A stretch of 64,000 nt of DNA from Pseudomonadota bacterium. GTDB taxonomy: Bacteria > Pseudomonadota > Gammaproteobacteria > Burkholderiales > Gallionellaceae. The position numbers and the translations under genes were made by a program. Shown in pieces: positions 46,502 to 57,060 of this stretch (positions are counted from its first letter, which is position 1; every line of letters begins with the position of its first letter). Below the pieces are notes generated by a model, which was not told where the DNA came from, made no database searches, and worked only from the letters and a program-made list of their open reading frames with translations. The stretch spans positions 41,556-105,555 of the forward strand of contig JAJXUI010000004.1 of the NCBI GenBank assembly GCA_021782995.1, read 5' to 3'.

Positions 46502-47401
46502 TTATTTATTCTCCAGAATTTCGTCCAGCAACCGGTTTACCCCAATCTGCCAATGGGGCAGGTTCAAATCAAATGCAGTCTTGAATTTGCTGCAGTCCAG
46601 ACGTGAGTTGAGCGGGCGTTTGGCTGGTGTTGGAAAGGCAGTGGTAGGAACGGGGTGTACATCTTCCGGGGTGATCCACATCGAGATGCCAGCCTGTTGT
46701 GCGCGTTCCACCACCAGCTTTGCATAACCATGCCAGGAAGTTTCGCCATCTGCAGAAACATGGTACAGGCCGGATAGGCTGGGGTCTTTTAGTGCTGCCC
46801 GTATGGCATGCGCAGTCACATCGGCCAGCAATTCCGCTCCGGTGGGGGCGCCAATCTGGTCATCAATGATATTCAGGGATTCGCGTTCCTGAGCAAGTCG
46901 CAGGATGGTCTTTGCGAAGTTGCCGCCGCGTGTGCCAAAAACCCAGCTGGTGCGAAAAATGAGATGTTTGCACCCGAACTGACGGATGAAGCTTTCCCCT
47001 TCCAGTTTGGTCGAACCATAGACATTCAACGGGCCGGTAGGGTCCGTTTCCTTCCAGGGTTGCAGTCCGCTGCCATCAAACACATAGTCTGTCGAATAAT
47101 GCACCAGCCAGGCATTGAGGCGTTTGGCTTCCATCGCCAGGGTTGTGGGTGCCAGCGAATTCAGGGTGCGAGCAAGCTCCTTTTCTGATTCCGCTTTATC
47201 CACTGCGGTGTGCGCTGCTGCATTGACGATGACATCCGGTGCAATCTTGCGGATAGTGTCGGTGACTTCATTGAGTTTGGTGAAATCACCGCAGTAGTCT
47301 GTGCTGTGGGAATCAAGTGCAATCACTTCACCTAGGGGCGACAGGCTGCGTTGCAGCTCCCAGCCAACCTGGCCATTTTTGCCGAAGATCAATACTTTCA
47401 T
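46502..47401 (-). CDS. rfbD: dTDP-4-dehydrorhamnose reductase
   Basis: 299 residues, SDR family; reduces the 4-keto sugar to dTDP-L-rhamnose. Motifs are [12 protein letters not shown] at the N-terminus, [20 protein letters not shown] and [10 protein letters not shown] (YxxxK). The ATG overlaps the rfbB stop as ATGA. Final step of the pathway despite its second place in the operon. Confidence 0.96.
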   Translation of the reverse strand: MKVLIFGKNGQVGWELQRSLSPLGEVIALDSHSTDYCGDFTKLNEVTDTIRKIAPDVIVNAAAHTAVDKAESEKELARTLNSLAPTTLAMEAKRLNAWLVHYSTDYVFDGSGLQPWKETDPTGPLNVYGSTKLEGESFIRQFGCKHLIFRTSWVFGTRGGNFAKTILRLAQERESLNIIDDQIGAPTGAELLADVTAHAIRAALKDPSLSGLYHVSADGETSWHGYAKLVVERAQQAGISMWITPEDVHPVPTTAFPTPAKRPLNSRLDCSKFKTAFDLNLPHWQIGVNRLLDEILENK

Positions 47402-48465
47402 GTTTTGCGTTCCGCGTAGTTCTTTTCAATCCATTGAGTATAACTGCCGGATTGCACATGCTCCACCCATTGCTGGTTGTCCAGATACCATTGCACGGTT
47501 TTGCGAATGCCGGTGTCAAAGGTTTCAGCTGGCTTCCAGCCCAGCTCTTTTTCCAGCTTGCGGGCGTCAATGGCATAGCGGCGGTCATGTCCCGGACGAT
47601 CGGTCACATAGGTGATTTGCGCTTTATAAGTCTTATTGTCGGCGCGCGGGCGGAGCTCATCCAGCAGGTTGCAAACAGTATTCACTATTTCGATGTTGGC
47701 TTTTTCATTCCAGCCACCCACGTTATACACTTCGCCAGGTTTGCCTGCTTCCAGCACGCGGCGGATGGCGCTGCAGTGATCCTTGACATACAGCCAGTCG
47801 CGTATCTGCTGCCCGTCGCCATACACGGGCAGGCTCTTGCCGGCCAGCGCGTTGACAATCATCAAGGGGATCAGTTTCTCCGGGAAATGGTATGGACCGT
47901 AGTTATTCGAGCAGTTGGTGGTAAGCACCGGGAGGCCATAGGTGTGATGGTATGAGCGCACCAGATGGTCGCTCGCAGCTTTGCTGGCGGAATAGGGGCT
48001 ATTGGGTTCGTAGCGGTTTTCTTCGGTGAAGGCCGGGTCGTCCTGCTTGAGGGAGCCATATACTTCATCGGTGGAAACATGCAGGAAACGGAAGTTTGCC
48101 TTTGCTTCGGCACCAAGCGTGTTCCAGAACTGGCGGGCATTTTCCAGCAGGCGGAAAGTGCCGACGATATTGGTCTGGATGAAGTCTTCCGGGCTGTGGA
48201 TGGAACGGTCGACATGCGATTCTGCTGCAAAATTCACGATGGCACGCGGTTTGTGTTCGGCCAACAGGCGTTTGATCAGCTCTATGTCACCTATATCGCC
48301 TTGAACAAATAGGTGTTTTGCATTGCCTTGCAGGGTTGCCAGGTTTTCAAGATTGCCGGCATAGGTGAGTTTGTCCAGGTTGATGATGGGTTCGGAAGTT
48401 TGCGCTACCCAGTCGAGCACGAAGTTGGAGCCGATGAAGCCGGCACCGCCAGTCACTAAAATCAT
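47398..48465 (-). CDS. rfbB: dTDP-glucose 4,6-dehydratase
   Basis: 355 residues; extended [30 protein letters not shown] (Thr, Asp-Glu catalytic triad) and [14 protein letters not shown] (YxxxK) are clear. A ribosome site AGGAT precedes the ATG at 7 bases, and the leader ahead carries AT-rich boundary motif copy F. First gene of rfbBDAC, divergent from ugd across a 322-base region. Confidence 0.97.
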   Translation of the reverse strand: MILVTGGAGFIGSNFVLDWVAQTSEPIINLDKLTYAGNLENLATLQGNAKHLFVQGDIGDIELIKRLLAEHKPRAIVNFAAESHVDRSIHSPEDFIQTNIVGTFRLLENARQFWNTLGAEAKANFRFLHVSTDEVYGSLKQDDPAFTEENRYEPNSPYSASKAASDHLVRSYHHTYGLPVLTTNCSNNYGPYHFPEKLIPLMIVNALAGKSLPVYGDGQQIRDWLYVKDHCSAIRRVLEAGKPGEVYNVGGWNEKANIEIVNTVCNLLDELRPRADNKTYKAQITYVTDRPGHDRRYAIDARKLEKELGWKPAETFDTGIRKTVQWYLDNQQWVEHVQSGSYTQWIEKNYAERKT

Positions 48466-48476
48466 TTTATATCCTG

Positions 48477-48496
48477 TTGATTATATTATTTTTATG
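48477..48496 (+). repeat. AT-rich boundary motif, copy F
   Basis: TTGATTATATTATTTTTATG, lying in the rfbB leader. In rfbB sense it contains TATAATCAAC directly before the AGGA ribosome site. Confidence 0.4.
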
Positions 48497-48608
48497 TGGA
48501 AATTGAGCTGATTGAAATAGCGCAACTCGGCTTGATCATACTACATAATGAAGACGAATCTTATGTCCTGTGGGGCAGGTTATATAGTTATAAATTTTCG
48601 GGGTAATT

Positions 48609-48673
48609 GATATACAGTTCAAAACATTGCACGTGAAGCTGAAATGTAAACGCTGGGTTGAGAACTGTATATC
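48609..48673. repeat. 12-bp perfect inverted repeat, 41-base spacer
   Basis: GATATACAGTTC at 48609-48620 and GAACTGTATATC at 48662-48673. Centres are 53 bases apart, about five helical turns, so the two half elements could face the same side for a looping regulator, or be two halves of an operator upstream of ugd. Confidence 0.65.
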
Positions 48674-48787
48674 GCTTATTGCCAAAATGTACAATTGTTT
48701 CATCGGCAGGGTTGGATTATTTTGAATATGCAGAGAAGGGCTGTTATTTCATTGAATTGACAGGATCAGGTCTAATACGGGAATTAT

Positions 48788-49954
48788 ATGAAAATTGCAA
48801 TTGCGGGAACGGGTTATGTAGGGCTGTCGAATGGTATTTTGCTTGCACAGCATCACGAGGTCGTTGCGCTGGATATTGTTCCCGACAAAGTGGAAATGAT
48901 CAATCACAGGCAATCGCCTATTATCGATCCTGAAATACAGGAATATCTTGAAAAAAAGTCATTAAATTTCCGGGCGACGTTAAACAAGCACGAAGCTTAT
49001 GAAAACGCAGAATACATTATCATTGCCACGCCTACCGATTATGATCCGGAAACGAATTATTTCAATACCCGCTCGATAGAATCTGTCGTAAAGGATGTGA
49101 TGGAAATCAATCCCGCGGCGACGATGATCATCAAGTCAACCATTCCTGTCGGTTACACTGTCAAGGCGCGAGAAGCATTTGGTACGGAAAATCTGATATT
49201 TTCCCCGGAGTTCCTGCGTGAGGGCCGTGCACTATACGATAACCTGAACCCATCCCGCATAGTGGTAGGCGAACGTTCTGAACGTGCCCGACGATTTGCT
49301 CAGCTTCTGCAGGAAGGGGCTGTAAAACAGGATATACCCACATTGTTTACGGACTCCACAGAAGCGGAGGCCATCAAGCTCTTTGCAAATACTTATCTGG
49401 CGATGCGTGTTTCCTATTTCAATGAGCTGGATACTTACGCCGCAACCCATGGCTTGAATACCCGGCAGATCATTGAGGGGGTGGGGCTGGATCCGCGTAT
49501 AGGCATGCACTACAACAACCCCAGTTTTGGCTATGGTGGCTACTGCTTGCCCAAGGATACCAAGCAGCTTCTGGCAAACTATCGCGAAGTGCCGCAGAAC
49601 CTGATCAATGCAATTGTTGAGTCCAACACCACCCGCAAGGATTTCATTGCGGCAGATATCCTGAAACGCAAACCCGGGGTTGTCGGCATATACCGGCTGA
49701 TCATGAAGAGCGGCTCGGACAATTTCCGTTCTTCAAGTATTCAGGGCATCATGAAACGGATCAAGGCCAAGGGCGTAGAGATCATTATTTTTGAGCCCGC
49801 ATTGAAAGATGACAGTTTCTTCCACTCACGCGTTATTCGTGATCTGGATGCATTCAAGCAGGAGGCCGATATCATCATCAGCAACCGGATGGCAGAGGCA
49901 TTGTCGGATGTGGCAGACAAGGTATATACACGTGATCTGTTTGGCAGTGACTGA
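48788..49954 (+). CDS. ugd: UDP-glucose 6-dehydrogenase (short Ugd type)
   Basis: 388 residues; oxidises UDP-glucose to UDP-glucuronate with two [39 protein letters not shown] and the catalytic Cys in [15 protein letters not shown] are as in enterobacterial Ugd; the C-terminus [14 protein letters not shown] also matches E. coli Ugd as I recall it. The very close resemblance suggests acquisition by transfer among glycan clusters. It is the single plus-strand gene here and may supply several glycans. Confidence 0.95.
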   Translation: MKIAIAGTGYVGLSNGILLAQHHEVVALDIVPDKVEMINHRQSPIIDPEIQEYLEKKSLNFRATLNKHEAYENAEYIIIATPTDYDPETNYFNTRSIESVVKDVMEINPAATMIIKSTIPVGYTVKAREAFGTENLIFSPEFLREGRALYDNLNPSRIVVGERSERARRFAQLLQEGAVKQDIPTLFTDSTEAEAIKLFANTYLAMRVSYFNELDTYAATHGLNTRQIIEGVGLDPRIGMHYNNPSFGYGGYCLPKDTKQLLANYREVPQNLINAIVESNTTRKDFIAADILKRKPGVVGIYRLIMKSGSDNFRSSSIQGIMKRIKAKGVEIIIFEPALKDDSFFHSRVIRDLDAFKQEADIIISNRMAEALSDVADKVYTRDLFGSD

Positions 49955-50035
49955 TTTTCCGGAAGTTCATCCAGTGTTTGCGTGATGATATGTGCATACA
50001 CGACAGTCTCAAGTCATCAATACAGTCGATTCGAA

Positions 50036-51001
50036 CTATTTTTGCTTACTCAGGCAGGCATCTGCTGTCATTTGCATTCCCTGATCCGTTGTATAAGCAG
50101 GATGCCAACCCGTGTTTTCCCTAAGCTTCCTGATGTCCACTTGTAATGAATCAAGAAGCCTGTTTAGCTGGGCAGATTTTCCGGCAACGCCTGCCATCAA
50201 GCGCAGCATCCAGACCGGGCAAGGAATGACAAGCGGCTTTACCTGCATTTTCACGGCAAGCAGCCGTATCAGATCGGGCGTGGCAACATCATTTCCATCA
50301 CTGACCAGATAAGTCTGGTTTGCAGCGGCCGGATGTGTCGCGCAAAGCAGGATGACATCGACCAGGTTGCCTAAATAAATCAGGCTGCGCTGATTGCGTA
50401 TTGAGCCCAGCGGCAATGGCAGCGGCTTTTCCATCACACGCAGCAATTGTGCAAAATTGCCTTTCACATCCGGCCCGTATACCAATGGCGGGCGCAGGAT
50501 GACGATTTGCATGCCTGTAGCCTTGCCGATTTCCATTAATCCCTGTTCAGCTTCCCATTTGGAAATGCCATAGGGATCTTCCGGATGCGGTGTGTCAGTT
50601 TCCCTGAATGGTTGGCCAGGCAGCGTCTTTTCGCCATTGACCTTGATCGAGCTGATGAACACAAAGCGTCGCACACCGGCCTTTGCTGCCGCGCGGGCAA
50701 GATGCAGCGTTGCCGCGGTGTTGATACGCCGGAATTCCTGTAAAGGGTCGGCGGCAGTGTCATGCATGATATGGGCGCGCGCAGCGAGATGGATGATGAT
50801 GTCGATATCCCTGAGCGTGCCTGTCCAGTCAGTGGTTTCGTTGATATCGGGAATTGGCACATGAACGATGCCTGCAGGCAGTTTGTTGCAGTCGCGGCAA
50901 GTGCCAAGCACGGAGTGCCCGCGGTGTATAGCTTCCCTGCAGACTGCATGGCCGATAAAACCGGTGGCGCCGGTGATCAATAGTCTGGCTGGCGTGGACA
51001 T
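50036..51001 (-). CDS. NAD-dependent sugar epimerase/dehydratase
   Basis: 321 residues from the ATG at 51001, which sits 7 bases after the waaA stop; a longer ORF start would overlap waaA heavily. Rossmann LITGATGFIGHAV, LAARAHIMHD, FISSIKVNGE and PYGISKWEAEQ (YxxxK). It resembles WbjF/WbpV-type nucleotide-sugar 4-epimerases or reductases of O-antigen loci; exact substrate unclear. Terminal gene of manC-heptosyltransferase-waaA. Confidence 0.86.
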   Translation of the reverse strand: MSTPARLLITGATGFIGHAVCREAIHRGHSVLGTCRDCNKLPAGIVHVPIPDINETTDWTGTLRDIDIIIHLAARAHIMHDTAADPLQEFRRINTAATLHLARAAAKAGVRRFVFISSIKVNGEKTLPGQPFRETDTPHPEDPYGISKWEAEQGLMEIGKATGMQIVILRPPLVYGPDVKGNFAQLLRVMEKPLPLPLGSIRNQRSLIYLGNLVDVILLCATHPAAANQTYLVSDGNDVATPDLIRLLAVKMQVKPLVIPCPVWMLRLMAGVAGKSAQLNRLLDSLQVDIRKLRENTGWHPAYTTDQGMQMTADACLSKQK

Positions 51002-51008
51002 GTAGTAA

Positions 51009-52262
51009 TCAGATGATTGCAGAGAGGAGGTTGATGGCGCGTTCGGTTGCGCCCTGGTTTTTTTCGACAAACGCCTTTGCTGCTGTGCCCATGCGTGTAG
51101 CGGTCTCATGGTGGTTCAGCAGTTGCTCGAGCTTGTCAGGCAATTCGCTGATGTCGGCCAATCGTAGCGCCGCGCCATGCTGCAACGCTGATTCACTGGC
51201 CTGGGCAAAATTGAACATGTGCGGGCCGAATAAAACCGGCTTGCCTACGGCACAGGCTTCGATCAGGTTTTGTCCGCCCAAGGGCTGCAGGCTGCCGCCG
51301 ATCAGCGCGACATCGCAGGCTGCATAATAGGCGAACATTTCGCCCATGCTGTCGCCCAGAACGACTTGCGTTGCAGCAGCCACAGGCAGGTTTTCGCTGC
51401 GGCGTTGCAGGGTATATCCCCGTTCCTTGATTTGCACTGCCACCTCATCAAAGCGCTGCGGGTGGCGCGGTACGATGATGGTCAGCAGGCCGGGGATATT
51501 GACGGATTTCAATGCAGACAGGAGCATTGCCTCTTCGCCTTCACGGGTGCTCGCCGCCAGCAATACCGGACGGCTGGCGCCGAATAGCTGCCGTAATTGT
51601 TCACCAAGCATCAATTGGGATGGAGGGGGCACGATGTCGTATTTGAGGTTGCCCATCACGCTGACTGATCTAGCGCCGAGCTGTTTCAACCGTTCAGCAT
51701 CTTCCGGCGTTTGTGCGGAGATATGCGATAGCTCGCCAAGACCGATGCGGGTCAAGCGGGCAAATCGGCCATATCCTCGGGCTGATTTTTGTGACAGCCG
51801 CGCATTGAGCAGCAGCAGAGGGATGGCGTGTCGCTTGCACTGGTGAATCAGGTTAAACCAGATTTCGGTTTCCAGCAGCACGCCGATGCGGGGCTGGAAA
51901 TGCCGCAGGAAGCGCTTGACGGCGAAAGGATAGTCATAGGGCAGATAGACACGCAACACGCTGTCACCATACAGTTGCTCGCTGGTTTCGCGGCCGGTGG
52001 GTGTAGTGTGGCTGAGCAGAATCTGCTGATCAGGATATTGTGCCTGCAGGCGCTTGATCAGCGTGGCTGCGGCACGGGTTTCACCCACAGACACGGTGTG
52101 CAACCAGATGATGGGTTTGCGAGGGCGGTGGGGATAGAAACCAAATCGTTCGCCGATATGCCGCAGATACTGTGGCTGTTTGCGTGCGCGCCAGAAAAGG
52201 TGGAAAAAAATATAGGGCAGCAGCAGCCACAGAAACAGGGTGTATAGCAGGCGATATATCAT
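51009..52262 (-). CDS. waaA: 3-deoxy-D-manno-octulosonic acid transferase
   Basis: 417 residues, GT30. Adds Kdo from CMP-Kdo to lipid A precursor at the inner membrane. An N-terminal membrane anchor (LYTLFLWLLLPYIFFHLF) precedes the GT-B fold; HTVSVGETRAAATLI and VLLETEIWFNLI (catalytic Glu region) are diagnostic. Whether it adds one or two Kdo is not readable. The leader has an AT-rich motif copy and no clear Shine-Dalgarno. The heptosyltransferase gene ends 10 bases upstream. Confidence 0.95.
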   Translation of the reverse strand: MIYRLLYTLFLWLLLPYIFFHLFWRARKQPQYLRHIGERFGFYPHRPRKPIIWLHTVSVGETRAAATLIKRLQAQYPDQQILLSHTTPTGRETSEQLYGDSVLRVYLPYDYPFAVKRFLRHFQPRIGVLLETEIWFNLIHQCKRHAIPLLLLNARLSQKSARGYGRFARLTRIGLGELSHISAQTPEDAERLKQLGARSVSVMGNLKYDIVPPPSQLMLGEQLRQLFGASRPVLLAASTREGEEAMLLSALKSVNIPGLLTIIVPRHPQRFDEVAVQIKERGYTLQRRSENLPVAAATQVVLGDSMGEMFAYYAACDVALIGGSLQPLGGQNLIEACAVGKPVLFGPHMFNFAQASESALQHGAALRLADISELPDKLEQLLNHHETATRMGTAAKAFVEKNQGATERAINLLSAII

Positions 52263-52268
52263 AACATT

Positions 52269-52291
52269 ATGATTAATTTATGTTATTTATT
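52269..52291 (+). repeat. AT-rich boundary motif, copy H
   Basis: ATGATTAATTTATGTTATTT, at the junction between the heptosyltransferase stop and waaA start. In waaA sense it forms the untranslated leader. Confidence 0.35.
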
Positions 52292-53355
52292 ACTGCGGAG
52301 AGCTGCTGCATGACGTCATCCGCCTGGATGAGCTGCATTGCGCCGGCATGATGCACGCGCGTGTTCCAGCCCAGCTGCTCTGGTTGCTTGTGCAGAAATT
52401 GGCGTGCGGCTTCAGGATAGCGGTTGACCACATATTCCAGGGCGCGATAGGGGCCGCTCAATTCCGGCGGGGCAACCGCATACAGCCCGATGACCGGCGT
52501 ATTCATCGCACGTGCCAGGTGGACTGCACCGGTATCGGGTGCGATCAATGCATTTGTCTGACCCAGCACGGCGGCCAGTTGCTTGGGCGAGGTTTGTCCG
52601 CACAGGTTGAGGGTGTGTGTTGGCAACGCTTCTGCCAGCTGCCGGCAACTTTGCATTTCTGCAGCGGAGGTCCCCCCCGTGATGACGAATCCGCATTGCC
52701 ATTGCTGGTGAGCCCTGCGCATGACGTCGGCGAGGCGTTCGATGGGCCAGTTGCGCTCGGCTTTGCTGGCAAAGGGATGAATCGCAATCAGGGGGCGCGG
52801 AAGGTCAGCCAGCTTGGCCTGTGCAAAATTATGGTCTGCCCCGGTCAGCGGCAGGGTGAAATCCGGGTTGGCAATGTCCGCGCCCAGTTGTCCGGCAAAA
52901 GCCATGAAGCTGTCTGCAAGATGATGATTCCGGAAGGGGATGCGCTGGTTGCTGAACAGCCATTGACCCTCCTTGGCGCGGATACGGTCAAAGCCGATTT
53001 TCGTTGGGGAATGCAAGGCAGGATAAAGCAGGTTGATGCGCAGATTCGCCTGCATTTCCAATACGACATCAAAGCGGCGATCGCGGAAATTGCGGTAAAA
53101 CGCCCGGTAGTCACGTAATGAGCGCGGCTTGTCATAGACGGCGAAATTCACTCCTTCCAGGCCACGCAGGATGGAAAATCCCAGCGGACTGGTGATCCAG
53201 GTCAGGGTTGCTTCGGGAAAGCTGCGGGCCAACGCGCGTACTGCCGGAATGGCCAGCACCACATCACCCAGTGCGGAGAAACGAACGATGGCAATGGATA
53301 AGCCCGAGTTGCTGCTGCTTTGACCGTGCAGGGATTCAGGTTCGCTTGTAGTCAT
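52273..53355 (-). CDS. GT9 heptosyltransferase-like protein
   Basis: 360 residues from an ATG overlapping manC by 20 bases; a 13-codon longer start exists. GT9 signatures: VRFSALGDVVLAIPAVRALA, HPFASKAERNWP and LIAPDTGAVHLARAMNTPVI. Transfers heptose to the LPS inner core; WaaC (heptosyltransferase I) is most likely because waaA follows, but WaaF/WaaQ cannot be ruled out. The operon with manC and waaA ties LPS core to GDP-mannose supply. Confidence 0.88.
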   Translation of the reverse strand: MTTSEPESLHGQSSSNSGLSIAIVRFSALGDVVLAIPAVRALARSFPEATLTWITSPLGFSILRGLEGVNFAVYDKPRSLRDYRAFYRNFRDRRFDVVLEMQANLRINLLYPALHSPTKIGFDRIRAKEGQWLFSNQRIPFRNHHLADSFMAFAGQLGADIANPDFTLPLTGADHNFAQAKLADLPRPLIAIHPFASKAERNWPIERLADVMRRAHQQWQCGFVITGGTSAAEMQSCRQLAEALPTHTLNLCGQTSPKQLAAVLGQTNALIAPDTGAVHLARAMNTPVIGLYAVAPPELSGPYRALEYVVNRYPEAARQFLHKQPEQLGWNTRVHHAGAMQLIQADDVMQQLSAVINNIN

Positions 53356-54751
53356 CGTCAAAACGTACGATATCGTCTTCACCCAGATAGGCACCTGATT
53401 GCACCTCGATCAGGTACAAAGGATCATCGCCTATATTTTCCAGGCGATGTTTCACGCCCAGTGGAATATAAGTGGACTGGTTGGCGTACAGCACCAGCAG
53501 GTCTTCGCCACGCGTAACCCTTGCCTTGCCGGATACGACGACCCAATGTTCAGCGCGTTGATGGTGCATTTGCAGCGACAGTTTTGAGCCGGGGTTGACC
53601 ATGATGCGCTTGGCCTGGTAATGGTCGCCAACATCAATGCCCTCGTAATAGCCCCATGGGCGGTATACGCGCTTGTGGATCAGGTGTTCGGTGCGTTCAG
53701 CCTGCTTAAGGTATTCGACCGCATGCTTTACGTCCTGAGCAAATTCTTTGTTCATCACCAATACGGCATCAGCCGTTTCGACGATAACCAGGTCTTTTAC
53801 GCCGATCGCTGCAACCATGCGGTTTTCTGCACGTATATAGGAATTGGATGTTTCAGCGGTAAATGTGTCACCCCGCAGTACATTGCCTTTACCATCCTTT
53901 TTGCTGACATCCGAGAGGGATGACCAGGAGCCTATGTCGTTCCAGCCAATATCGACGGTCACCATAGCTGCAGAGCGGGTATGTTCCATGACGGCATAGT
54001 CTATGGAGTCGGATGGGCAGACTGAAAAGGCTGATTCATCGAGGCGGCAAAAATCCATGTCGCGAGACCTGAGCTTCCAGGCTTTTTCAGCGGAAAGATA
54101 GATTTCAGGCTTGAGCTGCTTTAATTCATTCAGGTAGGCCGAGGCTTTGAAAACAAACATGCCGCTGTTCCAGAAGAAATTGCCGGATGCCAGAAACTCT
54201 TCGGCCTTGGCAAGATCAGGTTTTTCCACAAAACGACTTACGTTAAAACTGTTATTCGCGGAGCTTAGTGCCGTACCACGCTCAATGTAGCCGAAACCTG
54301 TGGCCGGGTGGTCAGGCTGGATGCCAAAGGTGACCAGTTTGTCCTGTTTGGCCAGTGCAAAGGCGGAAGAAATGGCAGTATGAAAAGCTTCAGTCTTCTG
54401 TATCAGGTGATCTGCCGGCAATACCAGCAGAATAGCCTCTTGATCAACGGCCTGAGCTGAAAATGCAGCAGCAGCCACGGCAGGTGCGGTGTTGCGCCCG
54501 ACCGGTTCAAGAATCAGCGAGAGAGGTTGAATGTTGATTTCGCGCAACTGTTCTGCTGCCATGAAGCGATGTTCGCTATTGCATACCAGAAGGGGGGCGG
54601 CCAATTCTGGCAAGCCTTGCAAGCGCAGCAGGGTTTCCTGCAGCATGGTCTTGTCAGAAACCAGCGGCAGGAACTGCTTGGGCACAGCAGCTCGGGATAA
54701 TGGCCATAAACGGGTACCGGACCCCCCGGACAGGATGACTGGATAGAGCAT
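53336..54751 (-). CDS. manC: Bifunctional mannose-1-phosphate guanylyltransferase/phosphomannose isomerase
   Basis: 471 residues, type II (AlgA/ManC) enzyme. Guanylyltransferase domain: LSGGSGTRLWPLSRAAVPKQ, LPADHLI, FVEKPD and WNDIGSW. C-terminal cupin isomerase domain starts near 350 with RPWGYYEGID, LSLQMHHQRAEHWVVVSG. Makes GDP-mannose, the precursor for gmd-fcl, which is divergent across 115 bases. First gene of the minus-strand LPS operon. Confidence 0.96.
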   Translation of the reverse strand: MLYPVILSGGSGTRLWPLSRAAVPKQFLPLVSDKTMLQETLLRLQGLPELAAPLLVCNSEHRFMAAEQLREINIQPLSLILEPVGRNTAPAVAAAAFSAQAVDQEAILLVLPADHLIQKTEAFHTAISSAFALAKQDKLVTFGIQPDHPATGFGYIERGTALSSANNSFNVSRFVEKPDLAKAEEFLASGNFFWNSGMFVFKASAYLNELKQLKPEIYLSAEKAWKLRSRDMDFCRLDESAFSVCPSDSIDYAVMEHTRSAAMVTVDIGWNDIGSWSSLSDVSKKDGKGNVLRGDTFTAETSNSYIRAENRMVAAIGVKDLVIVETADAVLVMNKEFAQDVKHAVEYLKQAERTEHLIHKRVYRPWGYYEGIDVGDHYQAKRIMVNPGSKLSLQMHHQRAEHWVVVSGKARVTRGEDLLVLYANQSTYIPLGVKHRLENIGDDPLYLIEVQSGAYLGEDDIVRFDDDYKRT

Positions 54752-54866
54752 GAAATGTATATAAACTTAATTCGCAGTGTGTGAAGTATAACGCTTTAAA
54801 TTATAATATTCAGGGAAGTGCTTACAAGTTTTGCAGGTTTCTCCAATAATTTATTCAAGGTATTTC

Positions 54867-55952
54867 ATGAAAAAAGTTGCATTGATTACAGGTGTTACCG
54901 GCCAGGACGGGGCATACCTCTCAGAATTGCTCATCAATAAAGGTTATATCGTCCATGGTATCAAGCGCAGGTCATCTTCATTCAATACAGACCGCGTAGA
55001 TCATTTGTATCAGGATCCCCATATCGGTAATCGCAATTTTGTCCTGCACTACGGAGATATGACGGATTCAAGCAGCCTGCTGCGCATCATTCAGCAGGTG
55101 CAGCCGGATGAAATCTATAATCTTGCCGCACAAAGTCACGTTGCAGTGTCATTCGAAGAGCCGGAATATACTGCCAACTCCGACGCTCTCGGAGCACTTC
55201 GTGTGCTGGAAGCGATCCGCATTCTCGGCCTGGAAAAGAAAACACGTTTCTATCAGGCATCTACCTCTGAGCTGTATGGCCTGGTGCAGGAAGTCCCGCA
55301 AAAGGAAACGACACCTTTCTATCCGCGCTCTCCTTACGCGGTGGCCAAGCTGTATGCCTACTGGATTACCGTCAATTATCGCGAAGCCTATGGCATCTAT
55401 GCCTGCAACGGCATCCTGTTCAACCATGAGTCGCCGATACGCGGTGAAACGTTTGTCACCCGTAAAATTACCCGAGCGCTGGCGCGGATCAAGCTGGGAC
55501 TGCAGGAGTGCCTGTATCTGGGCAATCTGGATTCGAAGCGCGACTGGGGACATGCCAAGGATTATGTGGAAATGCAGTGGCTGATGCTGCAACAAGAAAA
55601 ACCTGAAGATTTCGTGATTGCAACCGGCGTGCAGTTCAGTGTGCGCCAGTTTGTGGATGCGGCGGCTGAGGAGCTGGGCATGAAGATCCGCTGGGAGGGC
55701 AAGGGGGTGGATGAAAAGGGATACAACGAACAAGGAAAATGCATTGTGGCTGTTGATCCGCGTTATTTCCGCCCGACTGAAGTTGAAACGCTGCTGGGTG
55801 ATGCCAGCAATGCCAGAAACAAACTGGGCTGGTCACCAAAAATCACGTTCAAGGAACTTGTGTCAGAGATGGTGCGTGAAGACCTGAAGTCCGCCGAACG
55901 TGACGAGCTGGTGAAGAAACACGGCTTCAAGTCTTTCAATCATCACGAATAA
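54867..55952 (+). CDS. gmd: GDP-mannose 4,6-dehydratase
   Basis: 361 residues from an ATG with AAGG upstream; a 12-codon longer ORF is not supported. SDR motifs [35 protein letters not shown] and [11 protein letters not shown] (YxxxK). Removes water from GDP-mannose to give the 4-keto-6-deoxy sugar. fcl follows after 5 bases. Pathway to GDP-L-fucose completed by fcl. Confidence 0.96.
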   Translation: MKKVALITGVTGQDGAYLSELLINKGYIVHGIKRRSSSFNTDRVDHLYQDPHIGNRNFVLHYGDMTDSSSLLRIIQQVQPDEIYNLAAQSHVAVSFEEPEYTANSDALGALRVLEAIRILGLEKKTRFYQASTSELYGLVQEVPQKETTPFYPRSPYAVAKLYAYWITVNYREAYGIYACNGILFNHESPIRGETFVTRKITRALARIKLGLQECLYLGNLDSKRDWGHAKDYVEMQWLMLQQEKPEDFVIATGVQFSVRQFVDAAAEELGMKIRWEGKGVDEKGYNEQGKCIVAVDPRYFRPTEVETLLGDASNARNKLGWSPKITFKELVSEMVREDLKSAERDELVKKHGFKSFNHHE

Positions 55953-55957
55953 GCACC

Positions 55958-56923
55958 ATGCAGCCAACTAGCAAAATCTATGTGGCAGGCCATCGTGGCC
56001 TGGTCGGTTCGGCGCTGATGCGCGGCTTGCAACAGAAGGGATATGCCAACCTGATTACCCGGACGCATGCCGAGCTGGATCTGACGGATCAGGCCGCCGT
56101 GCGGGATTTTTTTGCGGCGGAAAAGCCGGAGTATGTATTGCTGGCGGCGGCAAAAGTTGGCGGTATCCTGGCCAACAATACTTACCCTGCCGAATTCATC
56201 CAGCAGAATCTGGTGATCCAGGCCAATGTAATACATGAAGCTTGGCGCAATAATGTCAAGCGCCTGCTGTTTCTTGGCTCATCCTGCATCTATCCCAAAG
56301 AGTGTCCGCAGCCGATCAAGGAAGATTATCTGCTCACGGGCTTGCTGGAACCGACGAATCGTCCCTATGCCTTGGCAAAAATTGCCGGTATCGAGATGTG
56401 CCATGCGTATAACCGGCAATATGGCACAAGATATATCTCCGTCATGCCAACCAATCTCTATGGGCCGGGTGACAATTACGACTTGCAGAAATCTCATGTG
56501 ATGCCGGCATTGATCCGCAAGATGCACGAGGCCAGGCTGGCTGGGCAAGATGAGGTCGTGGTGTGGGGCACGGGCAAGCCTATGCGCGAATTTTTGTACA
56601 GTGACGACATGGCGGATGCCTGCCTGTTTTTGCTGGAGCAGCCAGAAGAGAAGCTGGATACCCTGTTCAATGAAGACAGGCCGCCCTTGGTCAATGTGGG
56701 TTCCGGCACCGATGTGACCATCAGGGAATTGGCGGAGTTGGTTGCTGAAACCGTTGGCTACCAGGGTAAATTGACCTTTGATGCAAGCAAACCCGATGGC
56801 ACGATGCGGAAGCTGATGGATGTTTCGCGACTCAAGGCGCTGGGCTGGCAGTACAAAACGCAATTAAAAGACGGTATCGCAAAGGCATATCAGGCCTATC
56901 TGGCGTCGCTTGCATCAAGTTAG
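55958..56923 (+). CDS. fcl: GDP-L-fucose synthase
   Basis: 321 residues; epimerase-reductase acting on the Gmd product. [16 protein letters not shown] at the N-terminus, [17 protein letters not shown] (catalytic Cys) and [13 protein letters not shown] (YxxxK) identify it. Second gene after gmd in an independent pair, with manC divergent. The sugar may enter the Wzm/Wzt glycan or the pseudaminic acid-containing one. Confidence 0.96.
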   Translation: MQPTSKIYVAGHRGLVGSALMRGLQQKGYANLITRTHAELDLTDQAAVRDFFAAEKPEYVLLAAAKVGGILANNTYPAEFIQQNLVIQANVIHEAWRNNVKRLLFLGSSCIYPKECPQPIKEDYLLTGLLEPTNRPYALAKIAGIEMCHAYNRQYGTRYISVMPTNLYGPGDNYDLQKSHVMPALIRKMHEARLAGQDEVVVWGTGKPMREFLYSDDMADACLFLLEQPEEKLDTLFNEDRPPLVNVGSGTDVTIRELAELVAETVGYQGKLTFDASKPDGTMRKLMDVSRLKALGWQYKTQLKDGIAKAYQAYLASLASS

Positions 56924-57040
56924 GCGTGCCCGGGTTGAGTCGTGAATGGGGCTAGGGTAGTGCAAGTTAGCGATTTGGTAAGACTTGTCAGTCCGGCTTG
57001 ACTGTATCAGGCAAACTGCACGCGACTTATATTTATCTAT

Positions 57041-57060
57041 TTGATTTAATTATATTTTTT
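57041..57060 (+). repeat. AT-rich boundary motif, copy G
   Basis: TTGATTTAATTATATTTTTT, overlapping the first base pair positions of the TTG start of the ABC transporter. Nearly identical to copy A over 15 bases. Confidence 0.4.

Larger units (their letters stand above)
48466..48787. promoter_or_regulatory. Divergent regulatory region between rfbB and ugd
   Basis: 322 bases without a gene. It holds AT-rich motif copy F next to rfbB and the 12-bp perfect inverted repeat at 48609-48673. No confident -35/-10 pair could be assigned. Confidence 0.5.

Noticed and set aside
48758..48775. TTGACA and TAATAC upstream of ugd as a promoter
   Set aside because: The two hexamers are only 10 bases apart, incompatible with sigma-70 spacing.
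52273..53394. Upstream start of the heptosyltransferase at 53394
   Set aside because: Would overlap manC by 59 bases and add residues before the conserved GT9 N-terminus; the ATG at 53355 is preferred.
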